A stretch of 64,000 nt of DNA, from NCBI GenBank assembly GCA_027623815.1, contig JAQBUV010000004.1, forward strand, positions 18,415 to 82,414. The letters run 5' to 3'. The notes below the pieces were generated by a model that was given only the letters and a program-made list of their open reading frames with translations, was not told where the DNA came from and ran no database searches. Each line of letters opens with the position of its first letter. The first letter of the stretch is position 1. Below are positions 42,998 to 52,026 of this stretch, piece by piece. The DNA comes from Casp-Chloro-G3 sp002816715. Its GTDB lineage: Bacteria; Chloroflexota; Dehalococcoidia; Lucifugimonadales; UBA3495. Made by a program: the position numbers and the translations under genes.

Positions 42998-44283
42998 ACT
43001 TCCCCCTCAGGAACAGACCTGGGCGTGCCAATGTCTTTCCGATAGTAAGCGCCCTCAAAGCTGATACTCTCGACCCGACGGTAGGCTCTGGCTCTGGCAT
43101 CGTCCAGCGAATCTCCCCAGCCGGTTACGGTCAGCACCCGGCCGCCGCTGGTGGCTACTCGGGAAACCCCGCCATCAGTTAACAACCTGGTGCCAGCGTG
43201 AAAGACCTGGGTGTTCTCCTGCTCTAAAGCGAGACCATGTATCTCAAAGTCGGTCTCGTATGCCTCAGGATACCCACCGGAGGTCATCACAACCCCCACG
43301 TGGGCCTGGTCGCGCCATTCCACCGGCACTTTGTCCAGGCGGCCCTGAGCGCAGGCCAGCATCACTGCAATGGGGTCACTGCGCAGCAAGGGCAAGATGA
43401 CCTGGGTCTCCGGGTCACCAAACCGGCAGTTGAATTCTAATACCCTGGGCCCATCTTCGGTTAACATAACACCAGCGTAGAGAATGCCTTGGTAAGGGGT
43501 GCCCCGGCTCGCCATGACCTCCGCCGTTGGGCGCATTACTCGGTCTACAATTTCTTTGGCCAGAGACTCAGTCCAGAAATTGGGTGGAGTGAAGCTGCCC
43601 ATGCCGCCGGTGTTGGGCCCCTGATCGCCATCGCCAATCCGCTTGTAGTCGCAAGCGGCGATGGGAGTTGAAACCTGTTCGCCATCGCAGAAGGCAAACA
43701 CGCTGACTTCCGGCCCCGACAGCATTTCTTCAATCACAATTGTCTCACCGGCGTTCCCAAAGAGCCGGTCATTCATGCAGGACTTTACCGCAACCGATGC
43801 CTCTTCGGGGTTGTGACACATCGCCACGCCTTTACCGGCGGCCAGACCGTCGGCTTTAACCACAACTGGACTGGAATTTTTCCGCACAAAGTCAAGGGCC
43901 GATTGCTGGTCGTGGAAAACGTGGTAATCCGGGCCGGGGACGCCCGCTTCTTGCATGATGCTTCGGGCAAAACCTTTGCTCGCCTCGATTTGGGCGGCGG
44001 CTCTGGTCGGGCCAAAGGCTGGAATGCCAGCAGCGGCCAGTTTATCAACCAGCCCGTTTGCCAGCGGAACTTCCGGGCCGACCACCACCAGGTCGATACG
44101 GTGGGCCTGGGCGGCGGTTACCACGGCATCAACGTCCTCTGGGTTGACTGACAGGTTAGTTGCGACCTGAGCGGTTCCGGCGTTACCTCCAGCCACCCAC
44201 AGGTCGGTTAACTGGGGACTCTGACGCAATCGCCAGGCCAGCGCGTGTTCGCGGCCTCCCGACCCGACAACCAAAACCCTCAT
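42964..44283 (-). CDS. purD: Phosphoribosylamine-glycine ligase (GARS)
   Basis: A 439-residue ATP-grasp enzyme making GAR. It starts MRVLVVGSGGREHALAWRL, has the ATP-grasp loop PVVVKADGLAAGKGVA, the active-site NTGGMGSFTPP and FNCRFGDPETQ. Length is normal. Its ATG is directly adjacent to the guaA stop (44283/44284), so the two are tightly coupled. It makes the product used by PurN or PurT, neither of which is in the window. Confidence 0.96.
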   Translation of the reverse strand: MRVLVVGSGGREHALAWRLRQSPQLTDLWVAGGNAGTAQVATNLSVNPEDVDAVVTAAQAHRIDLVVVGPEVPLANGLVDKLAAAGIPAFGPTRAAAQIEASKGFARSIMQEAGVPGPDYHVFHDQQSALDFVRKNSSPVVVKADGLAAGKGVAMCHNPEEASVAVKSCMNDRLFGNAGETIVIEEMLSGPEVSVFAFCDGEQVSTPIAACDYKRIGDGDQGPNTGGMGSFTPPNFWTESLAKEIVDRVMRPTAEVMASRGTPYQGILYAGVMLTEDGPRVLEFNCRFGDPETQVILPLLRSDPIAVMLACAQGRLDKVPVEWRDQAHVGVVMTSGGYPEAYETDFEIHGLALEQENTQVFHAGTRLLTDGGVSRVATSGGRVLTVTGWGDSLDDARARAYRRVESISFEGAYYRKDIGTPRSVPEGEVWSPGQAAQTS

Positions 44284-45897
44284 CTACTCCCACTCAATGG
44301 TGCCCGGAGGCTTGCTGGTTATGTCGTAGACCACCCGGTTCACCCCTGGGACTTCGTTCACAATGCGACTGGATATCTGCGACAAGACCTCGTAGGGCAA
44401 GCGCACCCAATCGGCGGTCATCGCGTCGTCGCTGGACACTGCCCGAATGGCACAGACGTAACCATAGGTGCGAAAATCGCCCATCACGCCCACGGTGCGG
44501 CTGTCGGTGAGCACCGCGAAGCTCTGCCAAATTTCATCGTAGAGACCCGCTTTCTTGACCTCGTCCAGCACGATGGTGTCGCAGCCCCGCAGTATCGCTA
44601 GGCGTTCTTTGGTCACTTCACCGATGATGCGAATGGCTAGACCGGGGCCGGGGAAGGGCTGGCGGTAGACCATCTCTCGGGGTAGCCCCAAGGCCAGGCC
44701 AACGTCCCGAACTTCGTCCTTGAACAGGTAGCGCAGCGGCTCCACCAGCTTTAGCTCCATGTGTTCGGGCAGGCCGCCGACGTTGTGGTGGGACTTGATG
44801 CGGGCCGAAGCCCGGTTATCCGGCGTCTCGCTTTCGATAACATCTGGGTACAGCGTACCCTGGGCCAGGAATTTGGCATCGCTCAACTCCGGGGCGACGC
44901 CCTCAAACACCCGGATAAACTCTTCACCAATGGCTTTCCGCTTCTGCTCCGGGTCAATTACGCTTTCTAATTTCTTCAGAAAGCGGTCGGTGGCGTCAAC
45001 GTACATCAAGTTGAGGCAAAGATTTTTCTTGAAGGTGTTTTGTACCGCCTCAGCCTCCCCCTCACGGAGCAGACCGTTGTTGACAAAAATGCAGGTTAAA
45101 TTATCGCCGATAGCCTCGTGCAGCAGAGCCGCGGTTACCGCCGAGTCCACTCCGCCGGAAAGAGCGCAGATTACCCGGCCATCACCAACCTGCTCTCGCA
45201 TCCGACTGACCGACTCGGCGACAAAGTTGCCGGGTGTCCAGGAATCCTGGCAACCACAGGCGTTGCGCAGAAAATTCCCTAGTATCGCCATGCCCAGGGG
45301 GGTATGCGCTACTTCGGGGTGGAACTGCAAGCCGAACCGGCGCAGTCCGTCCCCGATGGCGGCCACCGCCGAGTTGTCGGTGTGGGCCAGGGTTGAGAAG
45401 CCTGGGGGCAGGGCCTCAACCCGGTCGCCGTGGCTCATCCAAACTTCCAGGGATTCGGGCAGTCCCTGAAATAGTGGCGTTTCAGAACTATCACGGCTGT
45501 CACGATGTAAGCTGGCATGGCCGTATTCTCTGACTGCGCCCGACGCAACCCGCCCGCCCAGTTGGTGCACCATTGCCTGCATTCCGTAGCAGATGCCCAG
45601 AATCGGCAGGTCTTGTTCAAACACCCAGTTGGGAATGACCGGAGCGTCGGCGTCATAGACGCTGGCCGGGCCGCCAGAGAGGATGATTCCCTTGGGGTTG
45701 ACCCGCTGCGTAGCCCGTTCCCAGGTTGCGGACGCCGGGACTATCTCCGAGTACACCCGCAGTTCACGTATCCGGCGGGCAATTAGGTGGGTGTACTGCG
45801 AGCCAAAGTCAATGACGACAATGCCATCATCTTTTGGGGGATTACCATTGGGGGAGCCACCATTGGGGGAGCCACCGTTTGCGCCTGTTGGCTGCAT
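44284..45897 (-). CDS. guaA: GMP synthase (glutamine-hydrolysing)
   Basis: A 537-residue enzyme. The class I amidotransferase domain (about 25-215) has the nucleophile Cys103 in LGICYGMQAM. The ATP pyrophosphatase domain has the P-loop SGGVDSAVTAALLHE, and the C-terminal dimerisation domain ends in PPGTIEWE. It aminates XMP to GMP. The N-terminus carries about 20 extra Gly/Asn/Pro/Ser residues encoded by three 15-base direct repeats (about 45838-45885). It is the first gene of the purine operon. Confidence 0.96.
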   Translation of the reverse strand: MQPTGANGGSPNGGSPNGNPPKDDGIVVIDFGSQYTHLIARRIRELRVYSEIVPASATWERATQRVNPKGIILSGGPASVYDADAPVIPNWVFEQDLPILGICYGMQAMVHQLGGRVASGAVREYGHASLHRDSRDSSETPLFQGLPESLEVWMSHGDRVEALPPGFSTLAHTDNSAVAAIGDGLRRFGLQFHPEVAHTPLGMAILGNFLRNACGCQDSWTPGNFVAESVSRMREQVGDGRVICALSGGVDSAVTAALLHEAIGDNLTCIFVNNGLLREGEAEAVQNTFKKNLCLNLMYVDATDRFLKKLESVIDPEQKRKAIGEEFIRVFEGVAPELSDAKFLAQGTLYPDVIESETPDNRASARIKSHHNVGGLPEHMELKLVEPLRYLFKDEVRDVGLALGLPREMVYRQPFPGPGLAIRIIGEVTKERLAILRGCDTIVLDEVKKAGLYDEIWQSFAVLTDSRTVGVMGDFRTYGYVCAIRAVSSDDAMTADWVRLPYEVLSQISSRIVNEVPGVNRVVYDITSKPPGTIEWE

Positions 45898-46120
45898 ATT
45901 CTCCGGCCTATTCAGTTTGCGAGTTTTTTGGGATGTTCAGTGTGCCGCAGATCTTAAATATAAGCACCCGATGCTGGTATATCCCAGGGCTATTATCGGC
46001 CAATTCTGCGTAAAATGCCACCTAAATCTGCTCAAGTTAGCGCAGTATGCTAGAGTATCGAATCCGAAAATTTCTCGACCCGACGCCCTCCACATGCTAA
46101 ACTCATTTTGAGCTATAGCG

Positions 46121-46789
46121 ATGGTAGAACTCGACCAAATAATGACGCAAATGACGACGCCCCAATCCTCCGGTGAATTGCATGAAGCGTTGCAACACCT
46201 GACCTCCGGCGGAGTGGTGGTGCTGCCAACGGATACTCTGTATGGGCTGGCTGCCGACGTTTCTAGCCAGACCGCCCTGGAACGGGTATTTACTATTAAA
46301 GGCCGAGCGTCCGATCTGGCTTTGCCGGTGCTGGTTTCCGACTGGGCGATGGTGGCAATGGTGGCGAGCAACCAGTCCAGTGTGGCGCGGCGTTTGGCGG
46401 AGAAATACTGGCCTGGCCCGCTTACTTTGGTGCTGCCCAAGCTGACCAGCCTCTCCGACCTGGTTACTGGTGGGCGAGACACGGTGGCGGTGCGCAGCCC
46501 CGAACACCGGGTGCCCCAGGGGTTAATCACCCAGTTAGGCCGCCCAATAACCGGCACCAGCGCCAACCTCAGCGGTGCGCCGAACCCGCAATCACTGGAT
46601 GAAGTGCGAGAACAATTGGGAGATTCAGTAGATTACATAATTTCCTGCGGGCCAGCCCCAATGGGTACCGCCTCAACTATTGTAGATTTAACTACTGACT
46701 CACCCATGCTGATTCGCGAGGGAGCGATTCCCTTTCAAGAAATTAAAGAATTTTGTCACTCATCATCAGCATCATCAGATAGAGGTTAG
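46121..46789 (+). CDS. tsaC: L-threonylcarbamoyladenylate synthase (TsaC/Sua5)
   Basis: A 222-residue YrdC-fold protein with VVVLPTDTLYGLAADV, FTIKGRASDLALPVLV, WPGPLTLVLP and the GRPITGTSANLSG motif. It makes threonylcarbamoyl-AMP for tRNA t6A37 modification. Length matches short TsaC rather than Sua5 with its extra domain. Its stop codon is 3 bases from the ATT start of the next gene. Confidence 0.93.
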   Translation: MVELDQIMTQMTTPQSSGELHEALQHLTSGGVVVLPTDTLYGLAADVSSQTALERVFTIKGRASDLALPVLVSDWAMVAMVASNQSSVARRLAEKYWPGPLTLVLPKLTSLSDLVTGGRDTVAVRSPEHRVPQGLITQLGRPITGTSANLSGAPNPQSLDEVREQLGDSVDYIISCGPAPMGTASTIVDLTTDSPMLIREGAIPFQEIKEFCHSSSASSDRG

Positions 46790-46792
46790 AGT

Positions 46793-47797
46793 ATTTCTCA
46801 AGCAACCCAATACGAGACCTACCGTCAGGCCCTGGAAGCGGAACTCAAGGAAAGTTTCGCTGCTCGGCAGGGGTTTCTTTACGATTTGCTCCGATATCAT
46901 TTAGGTTGGACTGACGAGAGGGGTGAGCCGCGAGATGGGCATTTTACACCCTACTTCGCGTCCACCCTGGCGTTGGTCACCAGCGAGGCCATTTCCGGGG
47001 AGTACATCCCGGCCTTGCCCGCCGCCATTGCGGTGGAGCTAGTGTACAATTTCACCCTGGTGCATGGTGAAGTCCAGGCGGGACGTATCGACGCTCAAGA
47101 CCGGCCCAGTATCTGGTGGGTCTGGGGCCCGGCCCAGGCCATCAACGCCGGCGACGGTTTGCACGCAATGGGACGGTCGGCAATAATGAAGTTGTCCCAG
47201 AGTGGAATTCCCGCCGACCTAGTGCTTAAAGCGGTGGAAATGCTGGATCGAACCTGTCTCACCTTATGCGAGGGCCAGTACATGGACCTGAGCTTTCAAG
47301 ACCAGTTGATGGTTACCCGACAGGACTACTTCACCATGATTGAGCGAAAGTCCGGGTCGCTGGCCGGATGCGCTGCTGGGCTGGGCGCGCTGGCGGCTGG
47401 GGCCGACGATGCGGTATCAGAAAAGTACCAGCAACTTGGCTCCAAGATAGGGATGGCCTGGCAGATTACTCAGGACGTTGCAGATTTATGGGGCGAACAC
47501 GGCGACGGGGTGACCCCCAGCAATCTGCTTAACAAAAAAAAGAGCCTTCCCTTAATCTATGCCCTGGAACACGCCAGCACCGCCGACAAGAGAGAGTTGA
47601 CCAATATCTACATGAAGCGGGTGTTGGAAACTGAAGATGCCGCTCGTATAGTTGCCATCCTTGACGGCGTTGAGGCCCGTCAAGACGCCGAAGGCCAAGC
47701 TTCGGAGTTGGTCGAGAAGGCTTTTGCTGAGCTTGCCGCCTTGGGATTAAGCCAGGAGCAGCAACAGGGATTTCGGCAAGTGGCGGCATGGGCTTGA
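46793..47797 (+). CDS. Prenyl-diphosphate-synthase-like protein lacking the Asp-rich motifs; ATT start
   Basis: A 334-residue protein of the trans-prenyltransferase fold: SGEYIPALPAAIAVELVYNFTLVH, AINAGDGLHAMG, YFTMIERKSGSLAGCAAGLG and GMAWQITQDVADLWG with NLLNKKKSLPLIYAL. The first Asp-rich motif (DDxxD) is replaced by GEVQAG (about residues 92-97) and the second DDxxD reads QDVAD (about 227-231). These motifs bind Mg and diphosphate, so normal chain elongation is doubtful. The best start is ATT 46793: AGAGGT sits 6 bases upstream and the sequence from there aligns with family N-termini, whereas the nearest TTG is at 46886. Confidence 0.75.
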   Translation: MSQATQYETYRQALEAELKESFAARQGFLYDLLRYHLGWTDERGEPRDGHFTPYFASTLALVTSEAISGEYIPALPAAIAVELVYNFTLVHGEVQAGRIDAQDRPSIWWVWGPAQAINAGDGLHAMGRSAIMKLSQSGIPADLVLKAVEMLDRTCLTLCEGQYMDLSFQDQLMVTRQDYFTMIERKSGSLAGCAAGLGALAAGADDAVSEKYQQLGSKIGMAWQITQDVADLWGEHGDGVTPSNLLNKKKSLPLIYALEHASTADKRELTNIYMKRVLETEDAARIVAILDGVEARQDAEGQASELVEKAFAELAALGLSQEQQQGFRQVAAWA

Positions 47798-47838
47798 AAA
47801 TTAGATACGTAACTGTTTCAGGAGGACTCTAGCGGTAC

Positions 47839-49035
47839 ATGGTTAAGCGTAGTCTGGCAAGTCTGGATGTCCAGAACAAGAAAGTCTTGGTGCGGGTTGA
47901 TTTCAACCTGCCCATTGAGCAGGGCGTTGAGGCTATCGCCTCTTACGACCAACGGCTCCGGGCCACCCTGCCCACCATCAATTACCTGCTGGAGCGGGAC
48001 TGCCGCGTGATATTGTGCTCGCACCTGGGCCGTCCCCGAGCTAAGGTGGATGAAGGTCTACGGCTGGCCCCGGTGGGTGACCGTCTGGCATTTCTGCTGG
48101 GACATCCGGTTACCAGTCTCCAAGACTGTGTTGGGTCGGAGGTTGAATCAGCAGTGAACCAGATGCAGGCCGGAGATATCGTCCTGCTGGAAAATCTGCG
48201 GTTTCATTCCGGCGAAGAAAAGAACGACCCGGAATTCAGCAAATCTCTGGCAAATTTAGCCGACTGCTTTGTGATGGACGCCTTTGCGGTGGCCCACCGC
48301 GCCCACGCCTCAACCGTCGGCATCACCCAATACCTGCCATCGGCGATGGGGCTGCTGGTGCAGCGTGAAGTTGAATCGATGGGTAAGGCTTTGGAATCGC
48401 CTCAGTCCCCGCTGGCCGCGCTGCTGGGCGGGGCCAAGGTCAGCGACAAGATTCTGGTGCTGGAAAACCTGCTGGACAAGCTCGACCACCTGTATATTGG
48501 CGGCGGCATGTCGGTTACCTTCCTGCGGGCCAAATTCGTGGGGACGGGCGCATCTTCCGTGGAGGAGGACAAGCTGGATTTTGCCCGGGACATCATGGAG
48601 CGGGCGCGGGCCAAGGAAATTCAGGTTCACCTGCCAAAGGATGTGGTCATTGCCAACGAGTTCGCCGCCGAACCGGGGCAGATCAGGACTGTCTCCGCCC
48701 AGCAGGTGCCGGCAGGCTGGTACGTGATGGACATTGGGCCAGAATCCGCTGCTGATTTTTCTCAGGGCCTAAAGACATGTAAGACCATCATTTGGAATGG
48801 GCCGATGGGCGTGTTTGAGATGCCCCGGTTCAGCCAGGGCACCAGAGTTGTTGCCAACGCCATCGCCGGACTTCCTGGAGTCACGACTGTAGTGGGCGGC
48901 GGTTCGACCGCCGAAGCGGTGGAAGAGTTGGGGCTGATGGACAAGATGACCCACGTATCCACCGGCGGCGGCGCGTCCCTGGAATTCCTAGAAGGAAAGG
49001 AACTGCCGGGTATCGCCGCGCTGCCGGATGAGTAA
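47839..49035 (+). CDS. pgk: Phosphoglycerate kinase
   Basis: A 398-residue two-domain glycolytic kinase. It has KKVLVRVDFNLPI, ILCSHLGRPRA, LLENLRFHSGEEKND, the C-terminal nucleotide domain LLGGAKVSDKILVLENL and WNGPMGVFEMPRFSQGT, and the hinge motif VVGGGSTAEAVE...STGGGASLEFLEG. It transfers phosphate from 1,3-bisphosphoglycerate to ADP. First gene of the pgk-apgM-tpiA run. Confidence 0.97.
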   Translation: MVKRSLASLDVQNKKVLVRVDFNLPIEQGVEAIASYDQRLRATLPTINYLLERDCRVILCSHLGRPRAKVDEGLRLAPVGDRLAFLLGHPVTSLQDCVGSEVESAVNQMQAGDIVLLENLRFHSGEEKNDPEFSKSLANLADCFVMDAFAVAHRAHASTVGITQYLPSAMGLLVQREVESMGKALESPQSPLAALLGGAKVSDKILVLENLLDKLDHLYIGGGMSVTFLRAKFVGTGASSVEEDKLDFARDIMERARAKEIQVHLPKDVVIANEFAAEPGQIRTVSAQQVPAGWYVMDIGPESAADFSQGLKTCKTIIWNGPMGVFEMPRFSQGTRVVANAIAGLPGVTTVVGGGSTAEAVEELGLMDKMTHVSTGGGASLEFLEGKELPGIAALPDE

Positions 49036-49055
49036 ACCCAAAAGAGGCTAAAAAT

Positions 49056-50261
49056 ATGATTGACCTGGAACAACTGCACGATTGTTACGTCACGACTAGC
49101 TCCAAGATAGTATTGCTGGTGGTGGACGGCTTGGGCGGCCTGGCCCACCCGGACACCGGCAAGTCGGAGCTGGAAACCGCCAACACGCCCAACCTGGACG
49201 CGATGGCCCAGCGGAGCGCCTGCGGGTTGACCACGCCGGTCATCCCCGGCGTCGCCCCGGGCAGCGGCCCCGGCCACCTGGCATTGTTCGGTTATGATCC
49301 GCTGAAGTACATCATTGGTCGGGGCGCGCTTGAGGCACTGGGCATTGAAGTGGAGCTACGACCCGGCGACGTGGCGGCGCGGGGCAACTTCTGCACCGTG
49401 GATGATGCCGGTAATCTGGTTGACCGCCGGGCGGGACGCATTCCCACCGAGCTATCCACGCCACTGTGTCATCGGCTCGACCAGATCGAGTTGGATGGCG
49501 TACAGTGCGACGTTTTCCCGGTGCAGGACTACCGATTTGTGCTGCGGCTGCGGGGCGAAGGGCTGTCCGAGATGATCACCGAGACCGACCCGCAGATCAC
49601 CGGAGTGCCAGATTTGGCGGTCAAGCCAATCCAGCCTGCCGCCGAAAAGACCGCCGGACTGGTCAACCAGTTCGTCGCCAAGGCCCGACAACTGCTGTCC
49701 GAAGAGGAACGGGGCAACATGGTGCTGCTGCGTGGCTGGGCGCAGTTGCCCAGTTTGCCGCCAATGGGCGATGTCTACCGCCTGAATCCAGCCGGAATCG
49801 CCGCCTACCCCATGTACCGGGGTCTGGCCACCGTTGCCAGCATGAAGATCATACCCACCGGCCATACCTTCGCCGATGAAGTCGAGACTCTGCGCCAGAA
49901 CTACGATTCTCACGATTTCTTCTTCATCCACTACAAGCCCGCCGACGCCGCTGGCGAAGACGGCGACTTTGACGCCAAGGTGAAGACACTGGAAGACCTT
50001 GACCCATTCATCCCCCAAATTCAAGCGCTGAACCCAGACGTATTCATGGTGGCTGGCGACCACTCAACCCCGGCGATCATGGCGGCCCATAGCTGGCATC
50101 CGGTGCCCTTCATGCTGAATTCCAAGTTAACCAAAGGCGAAGGTATACCCAGGTTCAACGAGCGGGACTGCGCTCAGGGCGCTTTGGGCAGGATTCCTGC
50201 CACCAGCATCATGCTGCTGGCATTGTCCCACTCCGGCAAGTTGAACAAGTTCGGCCCTTAA
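49056..50261 (+). CDS. apgM: 2,3-bisphosphoglycerate-independent phosphoglycerate mutase (archaeal type)
   Basis: A 401-residue alkaline-phosphatase-superfamily enzyme of the ApgM class. It has the metal and Ser-nucleophile region VVDGLGGLAHPDTG, GPGHLALFGYDP, and the late FFFIHYKPADAAGEDGDF and VAGDHSTPAIMAAHSWHP motifs. It interconverts 3- and 2-phosphoglycerate. It is distinct from the GpmI type of most bacteria. It lies 20 bases after pgk and 12 before tpiA. Confidence 0.93.
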   Translation: MIDLEQLHDCYVTTSSKIVLLVVDGLGGLAHPDTGKSELETANTPNLDAMAQRSACGLTTPVIPGVAPGSGPGHLALFGYDPLKYIIGRGALEALGIEVELRPGDVAARGNFCTVDDAGNLVDRRAGRIPTELSTPLCHRLDQIELDGVQCDVFPVQDYRFVLRLRGEGLSEMITETDPQITGVPDLAVKPIQPAAEKTAGLVNQFVAKARQLLSEEERGNMVLLRGWAQLPSLPPMGDVYRLNPAGIAAYPMYRGLATVASMKIIPTGHTFADEVETLRQNYDSHDFFFIHYKPADAAGEDGDFDAKVKTLEDLDPFIPQIQALNPDVFMVAGDHSTPAIMAAHSWHPVPFMLNSKLTKGEGIPRFNERDCAQGALGRIPATSIMLLALSHSGKLNKFGP

Positions 50262-50273
50262 GGAGTTCGAACG

Positions 50274-51029
50274 ATGCCCAACACGCTCATTGCCGGCAAC
50301 TGGAAAATGAACAAGAACGCCGCCGAGGCTGTCGAACTGGCCCGGGCGGTTAAAGATGGCCTTACTGGCCTGATTGGCGCGGAGGTAGTGCTCTGCCCGC
50401 CCGCAATTTCGCTGATTGGCGTAAGAGATGCAGTGCAGGGCTCCCTGGTCAAAGTCGGCGCGCAGAACATGCACTTCGAGGAGTCCGGGGCCTTCACTGG
50501 CGAAATCTCGCCGCTGATGCTCCGTGACGTTTGCGACTACGTGATCCTCGGCCACTCTGAGCGCCGCCAATTCTTCGGCGAGACCGACGAGTTGGTGAAC
50601 CAGAAAGTCAGATCGGCCCTCCAGCACGGCCTGCGCCCCATCATGTGCGTCGGAGAAACACTGGCCGAGAGGGAAGGCGGGCAGGCAGGCTCGGTGATTG
50701 AGGGGCAGGTGCGGGCCGGACTGGCCGAGGTTATTGACATAATCGGATTAGTTGTCGCTTATGAACCCATCTGGGCCATCGGCACCGGGCGGGCTGCCAC
50801 GCCGGAAATCGCCGCTGGAATCATGGGCGGTTCCATTCAAGAGACTTTGCGCGCTATGTTCGGCCCGGCAGCCGACGAAGTGCCGATACTGTACGGCGGC
50901 AGCGTCAACCCGGGCAACGTCACCAGCTATATGAGTCAGGACCCGATCCACGGTGCACTGGTGGGTGGCGCCAGCCTGCAAGCCGACCAGTTCGTGGAAA
51001 TTGTCAAGCTGGCCGCCGCTGCCAAGTAG
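50274..51029 (+). CDS. tpiA: Triosephosphate isomerase
   Basis: A 251-residue TIM barrel with all catalytic parts: Lys11 in GNWKMNK, the electrophilic His in ILGHSERRQFFGE, the catalytic Glu in AYEPIWAIGTG, and the phosphate loop LYGGSVNPGN. Length is normal. GGAG upstream of the ATG. The next gene, miaA, begins at the following base. Confidence 0.97.
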   Translation: MPNTLIAGNWKMNKNAAEAVELARAVKDGLTGLIGAEVVLCPPAISLIGVRDAVQGSLVKVGAQNMHFEESGAFTGEISPLMLRDVCDYVILGHSERRQFFGETDELVNQKVRSALQHGLRPIMCVGETLAEREGGQAGSVIEGQVRAGLAEVIDIIGLVVAYEPIWAIGTGRAATPEIAAGIMGGSIQETLRAMFGPAADEVPILYGGSVNPGNVTSYMSQDPIHGALVGGASLQADQFVEIVKLAAAAK

Positions 51030-51977
51030 TTGGCTCAATCTGTGAATCCTATGGTGTCCATTGTCGGGCCCACCGCCTCAGGTAAGACCAGGCTGGCCGT
51101 CTCCCTAGCGGAACGATTTCAGGGCGAGATCATCAACGCCGACAGCCGCCAGGTCTACCGCTACCTGGACATCGGCACCGCCAAGCCCACTGCCGAAGAG
51201 CAGCGGCAAGCCCCTCACCATCTGCTGGACCTGCTTAATCCAGACCAGGACTTTAGTCTGGGCGCCTTTCTGTCCCTGGCCAAAAACGCGGTTGAAGACC
51301 TTCACCGCCGAGACCGAATGCCCTTGCTAGTCGGCGGCACCGGCCAGTACATCTTGGCTTTTCTGGAAGGCTGGAACGTGCCCGAGATACCGCCCGATGA
51401 AGATTTTCGCCGAGCTAAGGAGCAGGAAGCCGAGGATATCGGCCCGGTAGCGTTGCACCAGCAACTGGAGGCCATCGACCCGCAGCGCGCCAACCAGCTA
51501 GATTACCGCAACGTCCGGCGAGTGATTCGCGCCCTGGAGATTTATCACGTTACCGGGCAGAAACCCTCGGCAATTAGCAACCGCACCCCGCCGGTTCAAG
51601 ACTCGCTGGTCATTGGCCTGACTTTGGAGCGGCAGGAACTCTACGCCCGCATCGACCGGCGCGTCGATAACATGATGGCCGCCGGGTTCCTGGACGAAGT
51701 GCGCCGGTTGTCAGCAATGGGATACTTATTGGGAACCGGCCCGCTGGACAGTCTGGGGTACCGAGAGCTGGGACAACACCTGTCGGGAGAACTCGATTTG
51801 GACGAGGCGGTGCAGCGCACCAAGTTTCAGACTCACCGACTGGCCCGCCGTCAGTATTCCTGGTTCAAGCTTACTGACCCGCGTATCCACTGGTTGGACG
51901 CCGCCGACCCGGCATTGGAGACCGACGCGTCCCGGCTGATCGAAGATTACCTTCGCCAAGGGCACGTGGTACAATAA
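51030..51977 (+). CDS. miaA: tRNA dimethylallyltransferase
   Basis: A 315-residue enzyme that adds a dimethylallyl group to A37 of UNN-reading tRNAs. It has the P-loop GPTASGKT, INADSRQVYRYLDIGTAKPT, HHLLDLLNPDQDFSLGAF, GGTGQYILAFLEG and the R-RQYSWFKL tail. The first codon could be TTG 51030, just after the tpiA stop, or ATG 51051, which directly precedes the P-loop. Neither has a strong Shine-Dalgarno, suggesting coupling. Confidence 0.94.
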   Translation: MAQSVNPMVSIVGPTASGKTRLAVSLAERFQGEIINADSRQVYRYLDIGTAKPTAEEQRQAPHHLLDLLNPDQDFSLGAFLSLAKNAVEDLHRRDRMPLLVGGTGQYILAFLEGWNVPEIPPDEDFRRAKEQEAEDIGPVALHQQLEAIDPQRANQLDYRNVRRVIRALEIYHVTGQKPSAISNRTPPVQDSLVIGLTLERQELYARIDRRVDNMMAAGFLDEVRRLSAMGYLLGTGPLDSLGYRELGQHLSGELDLDEAVQRTKFQTHRLARRQYSWFKLTDPRIHWLDAADPALETDASRLIEDYLRQGHVVQ

Positions 51978-52026
51978 TGCTCAAGCCAAACCGAGTAAAA
52001 TTGGCCTCGGCGCAGGGGCTTCATAG

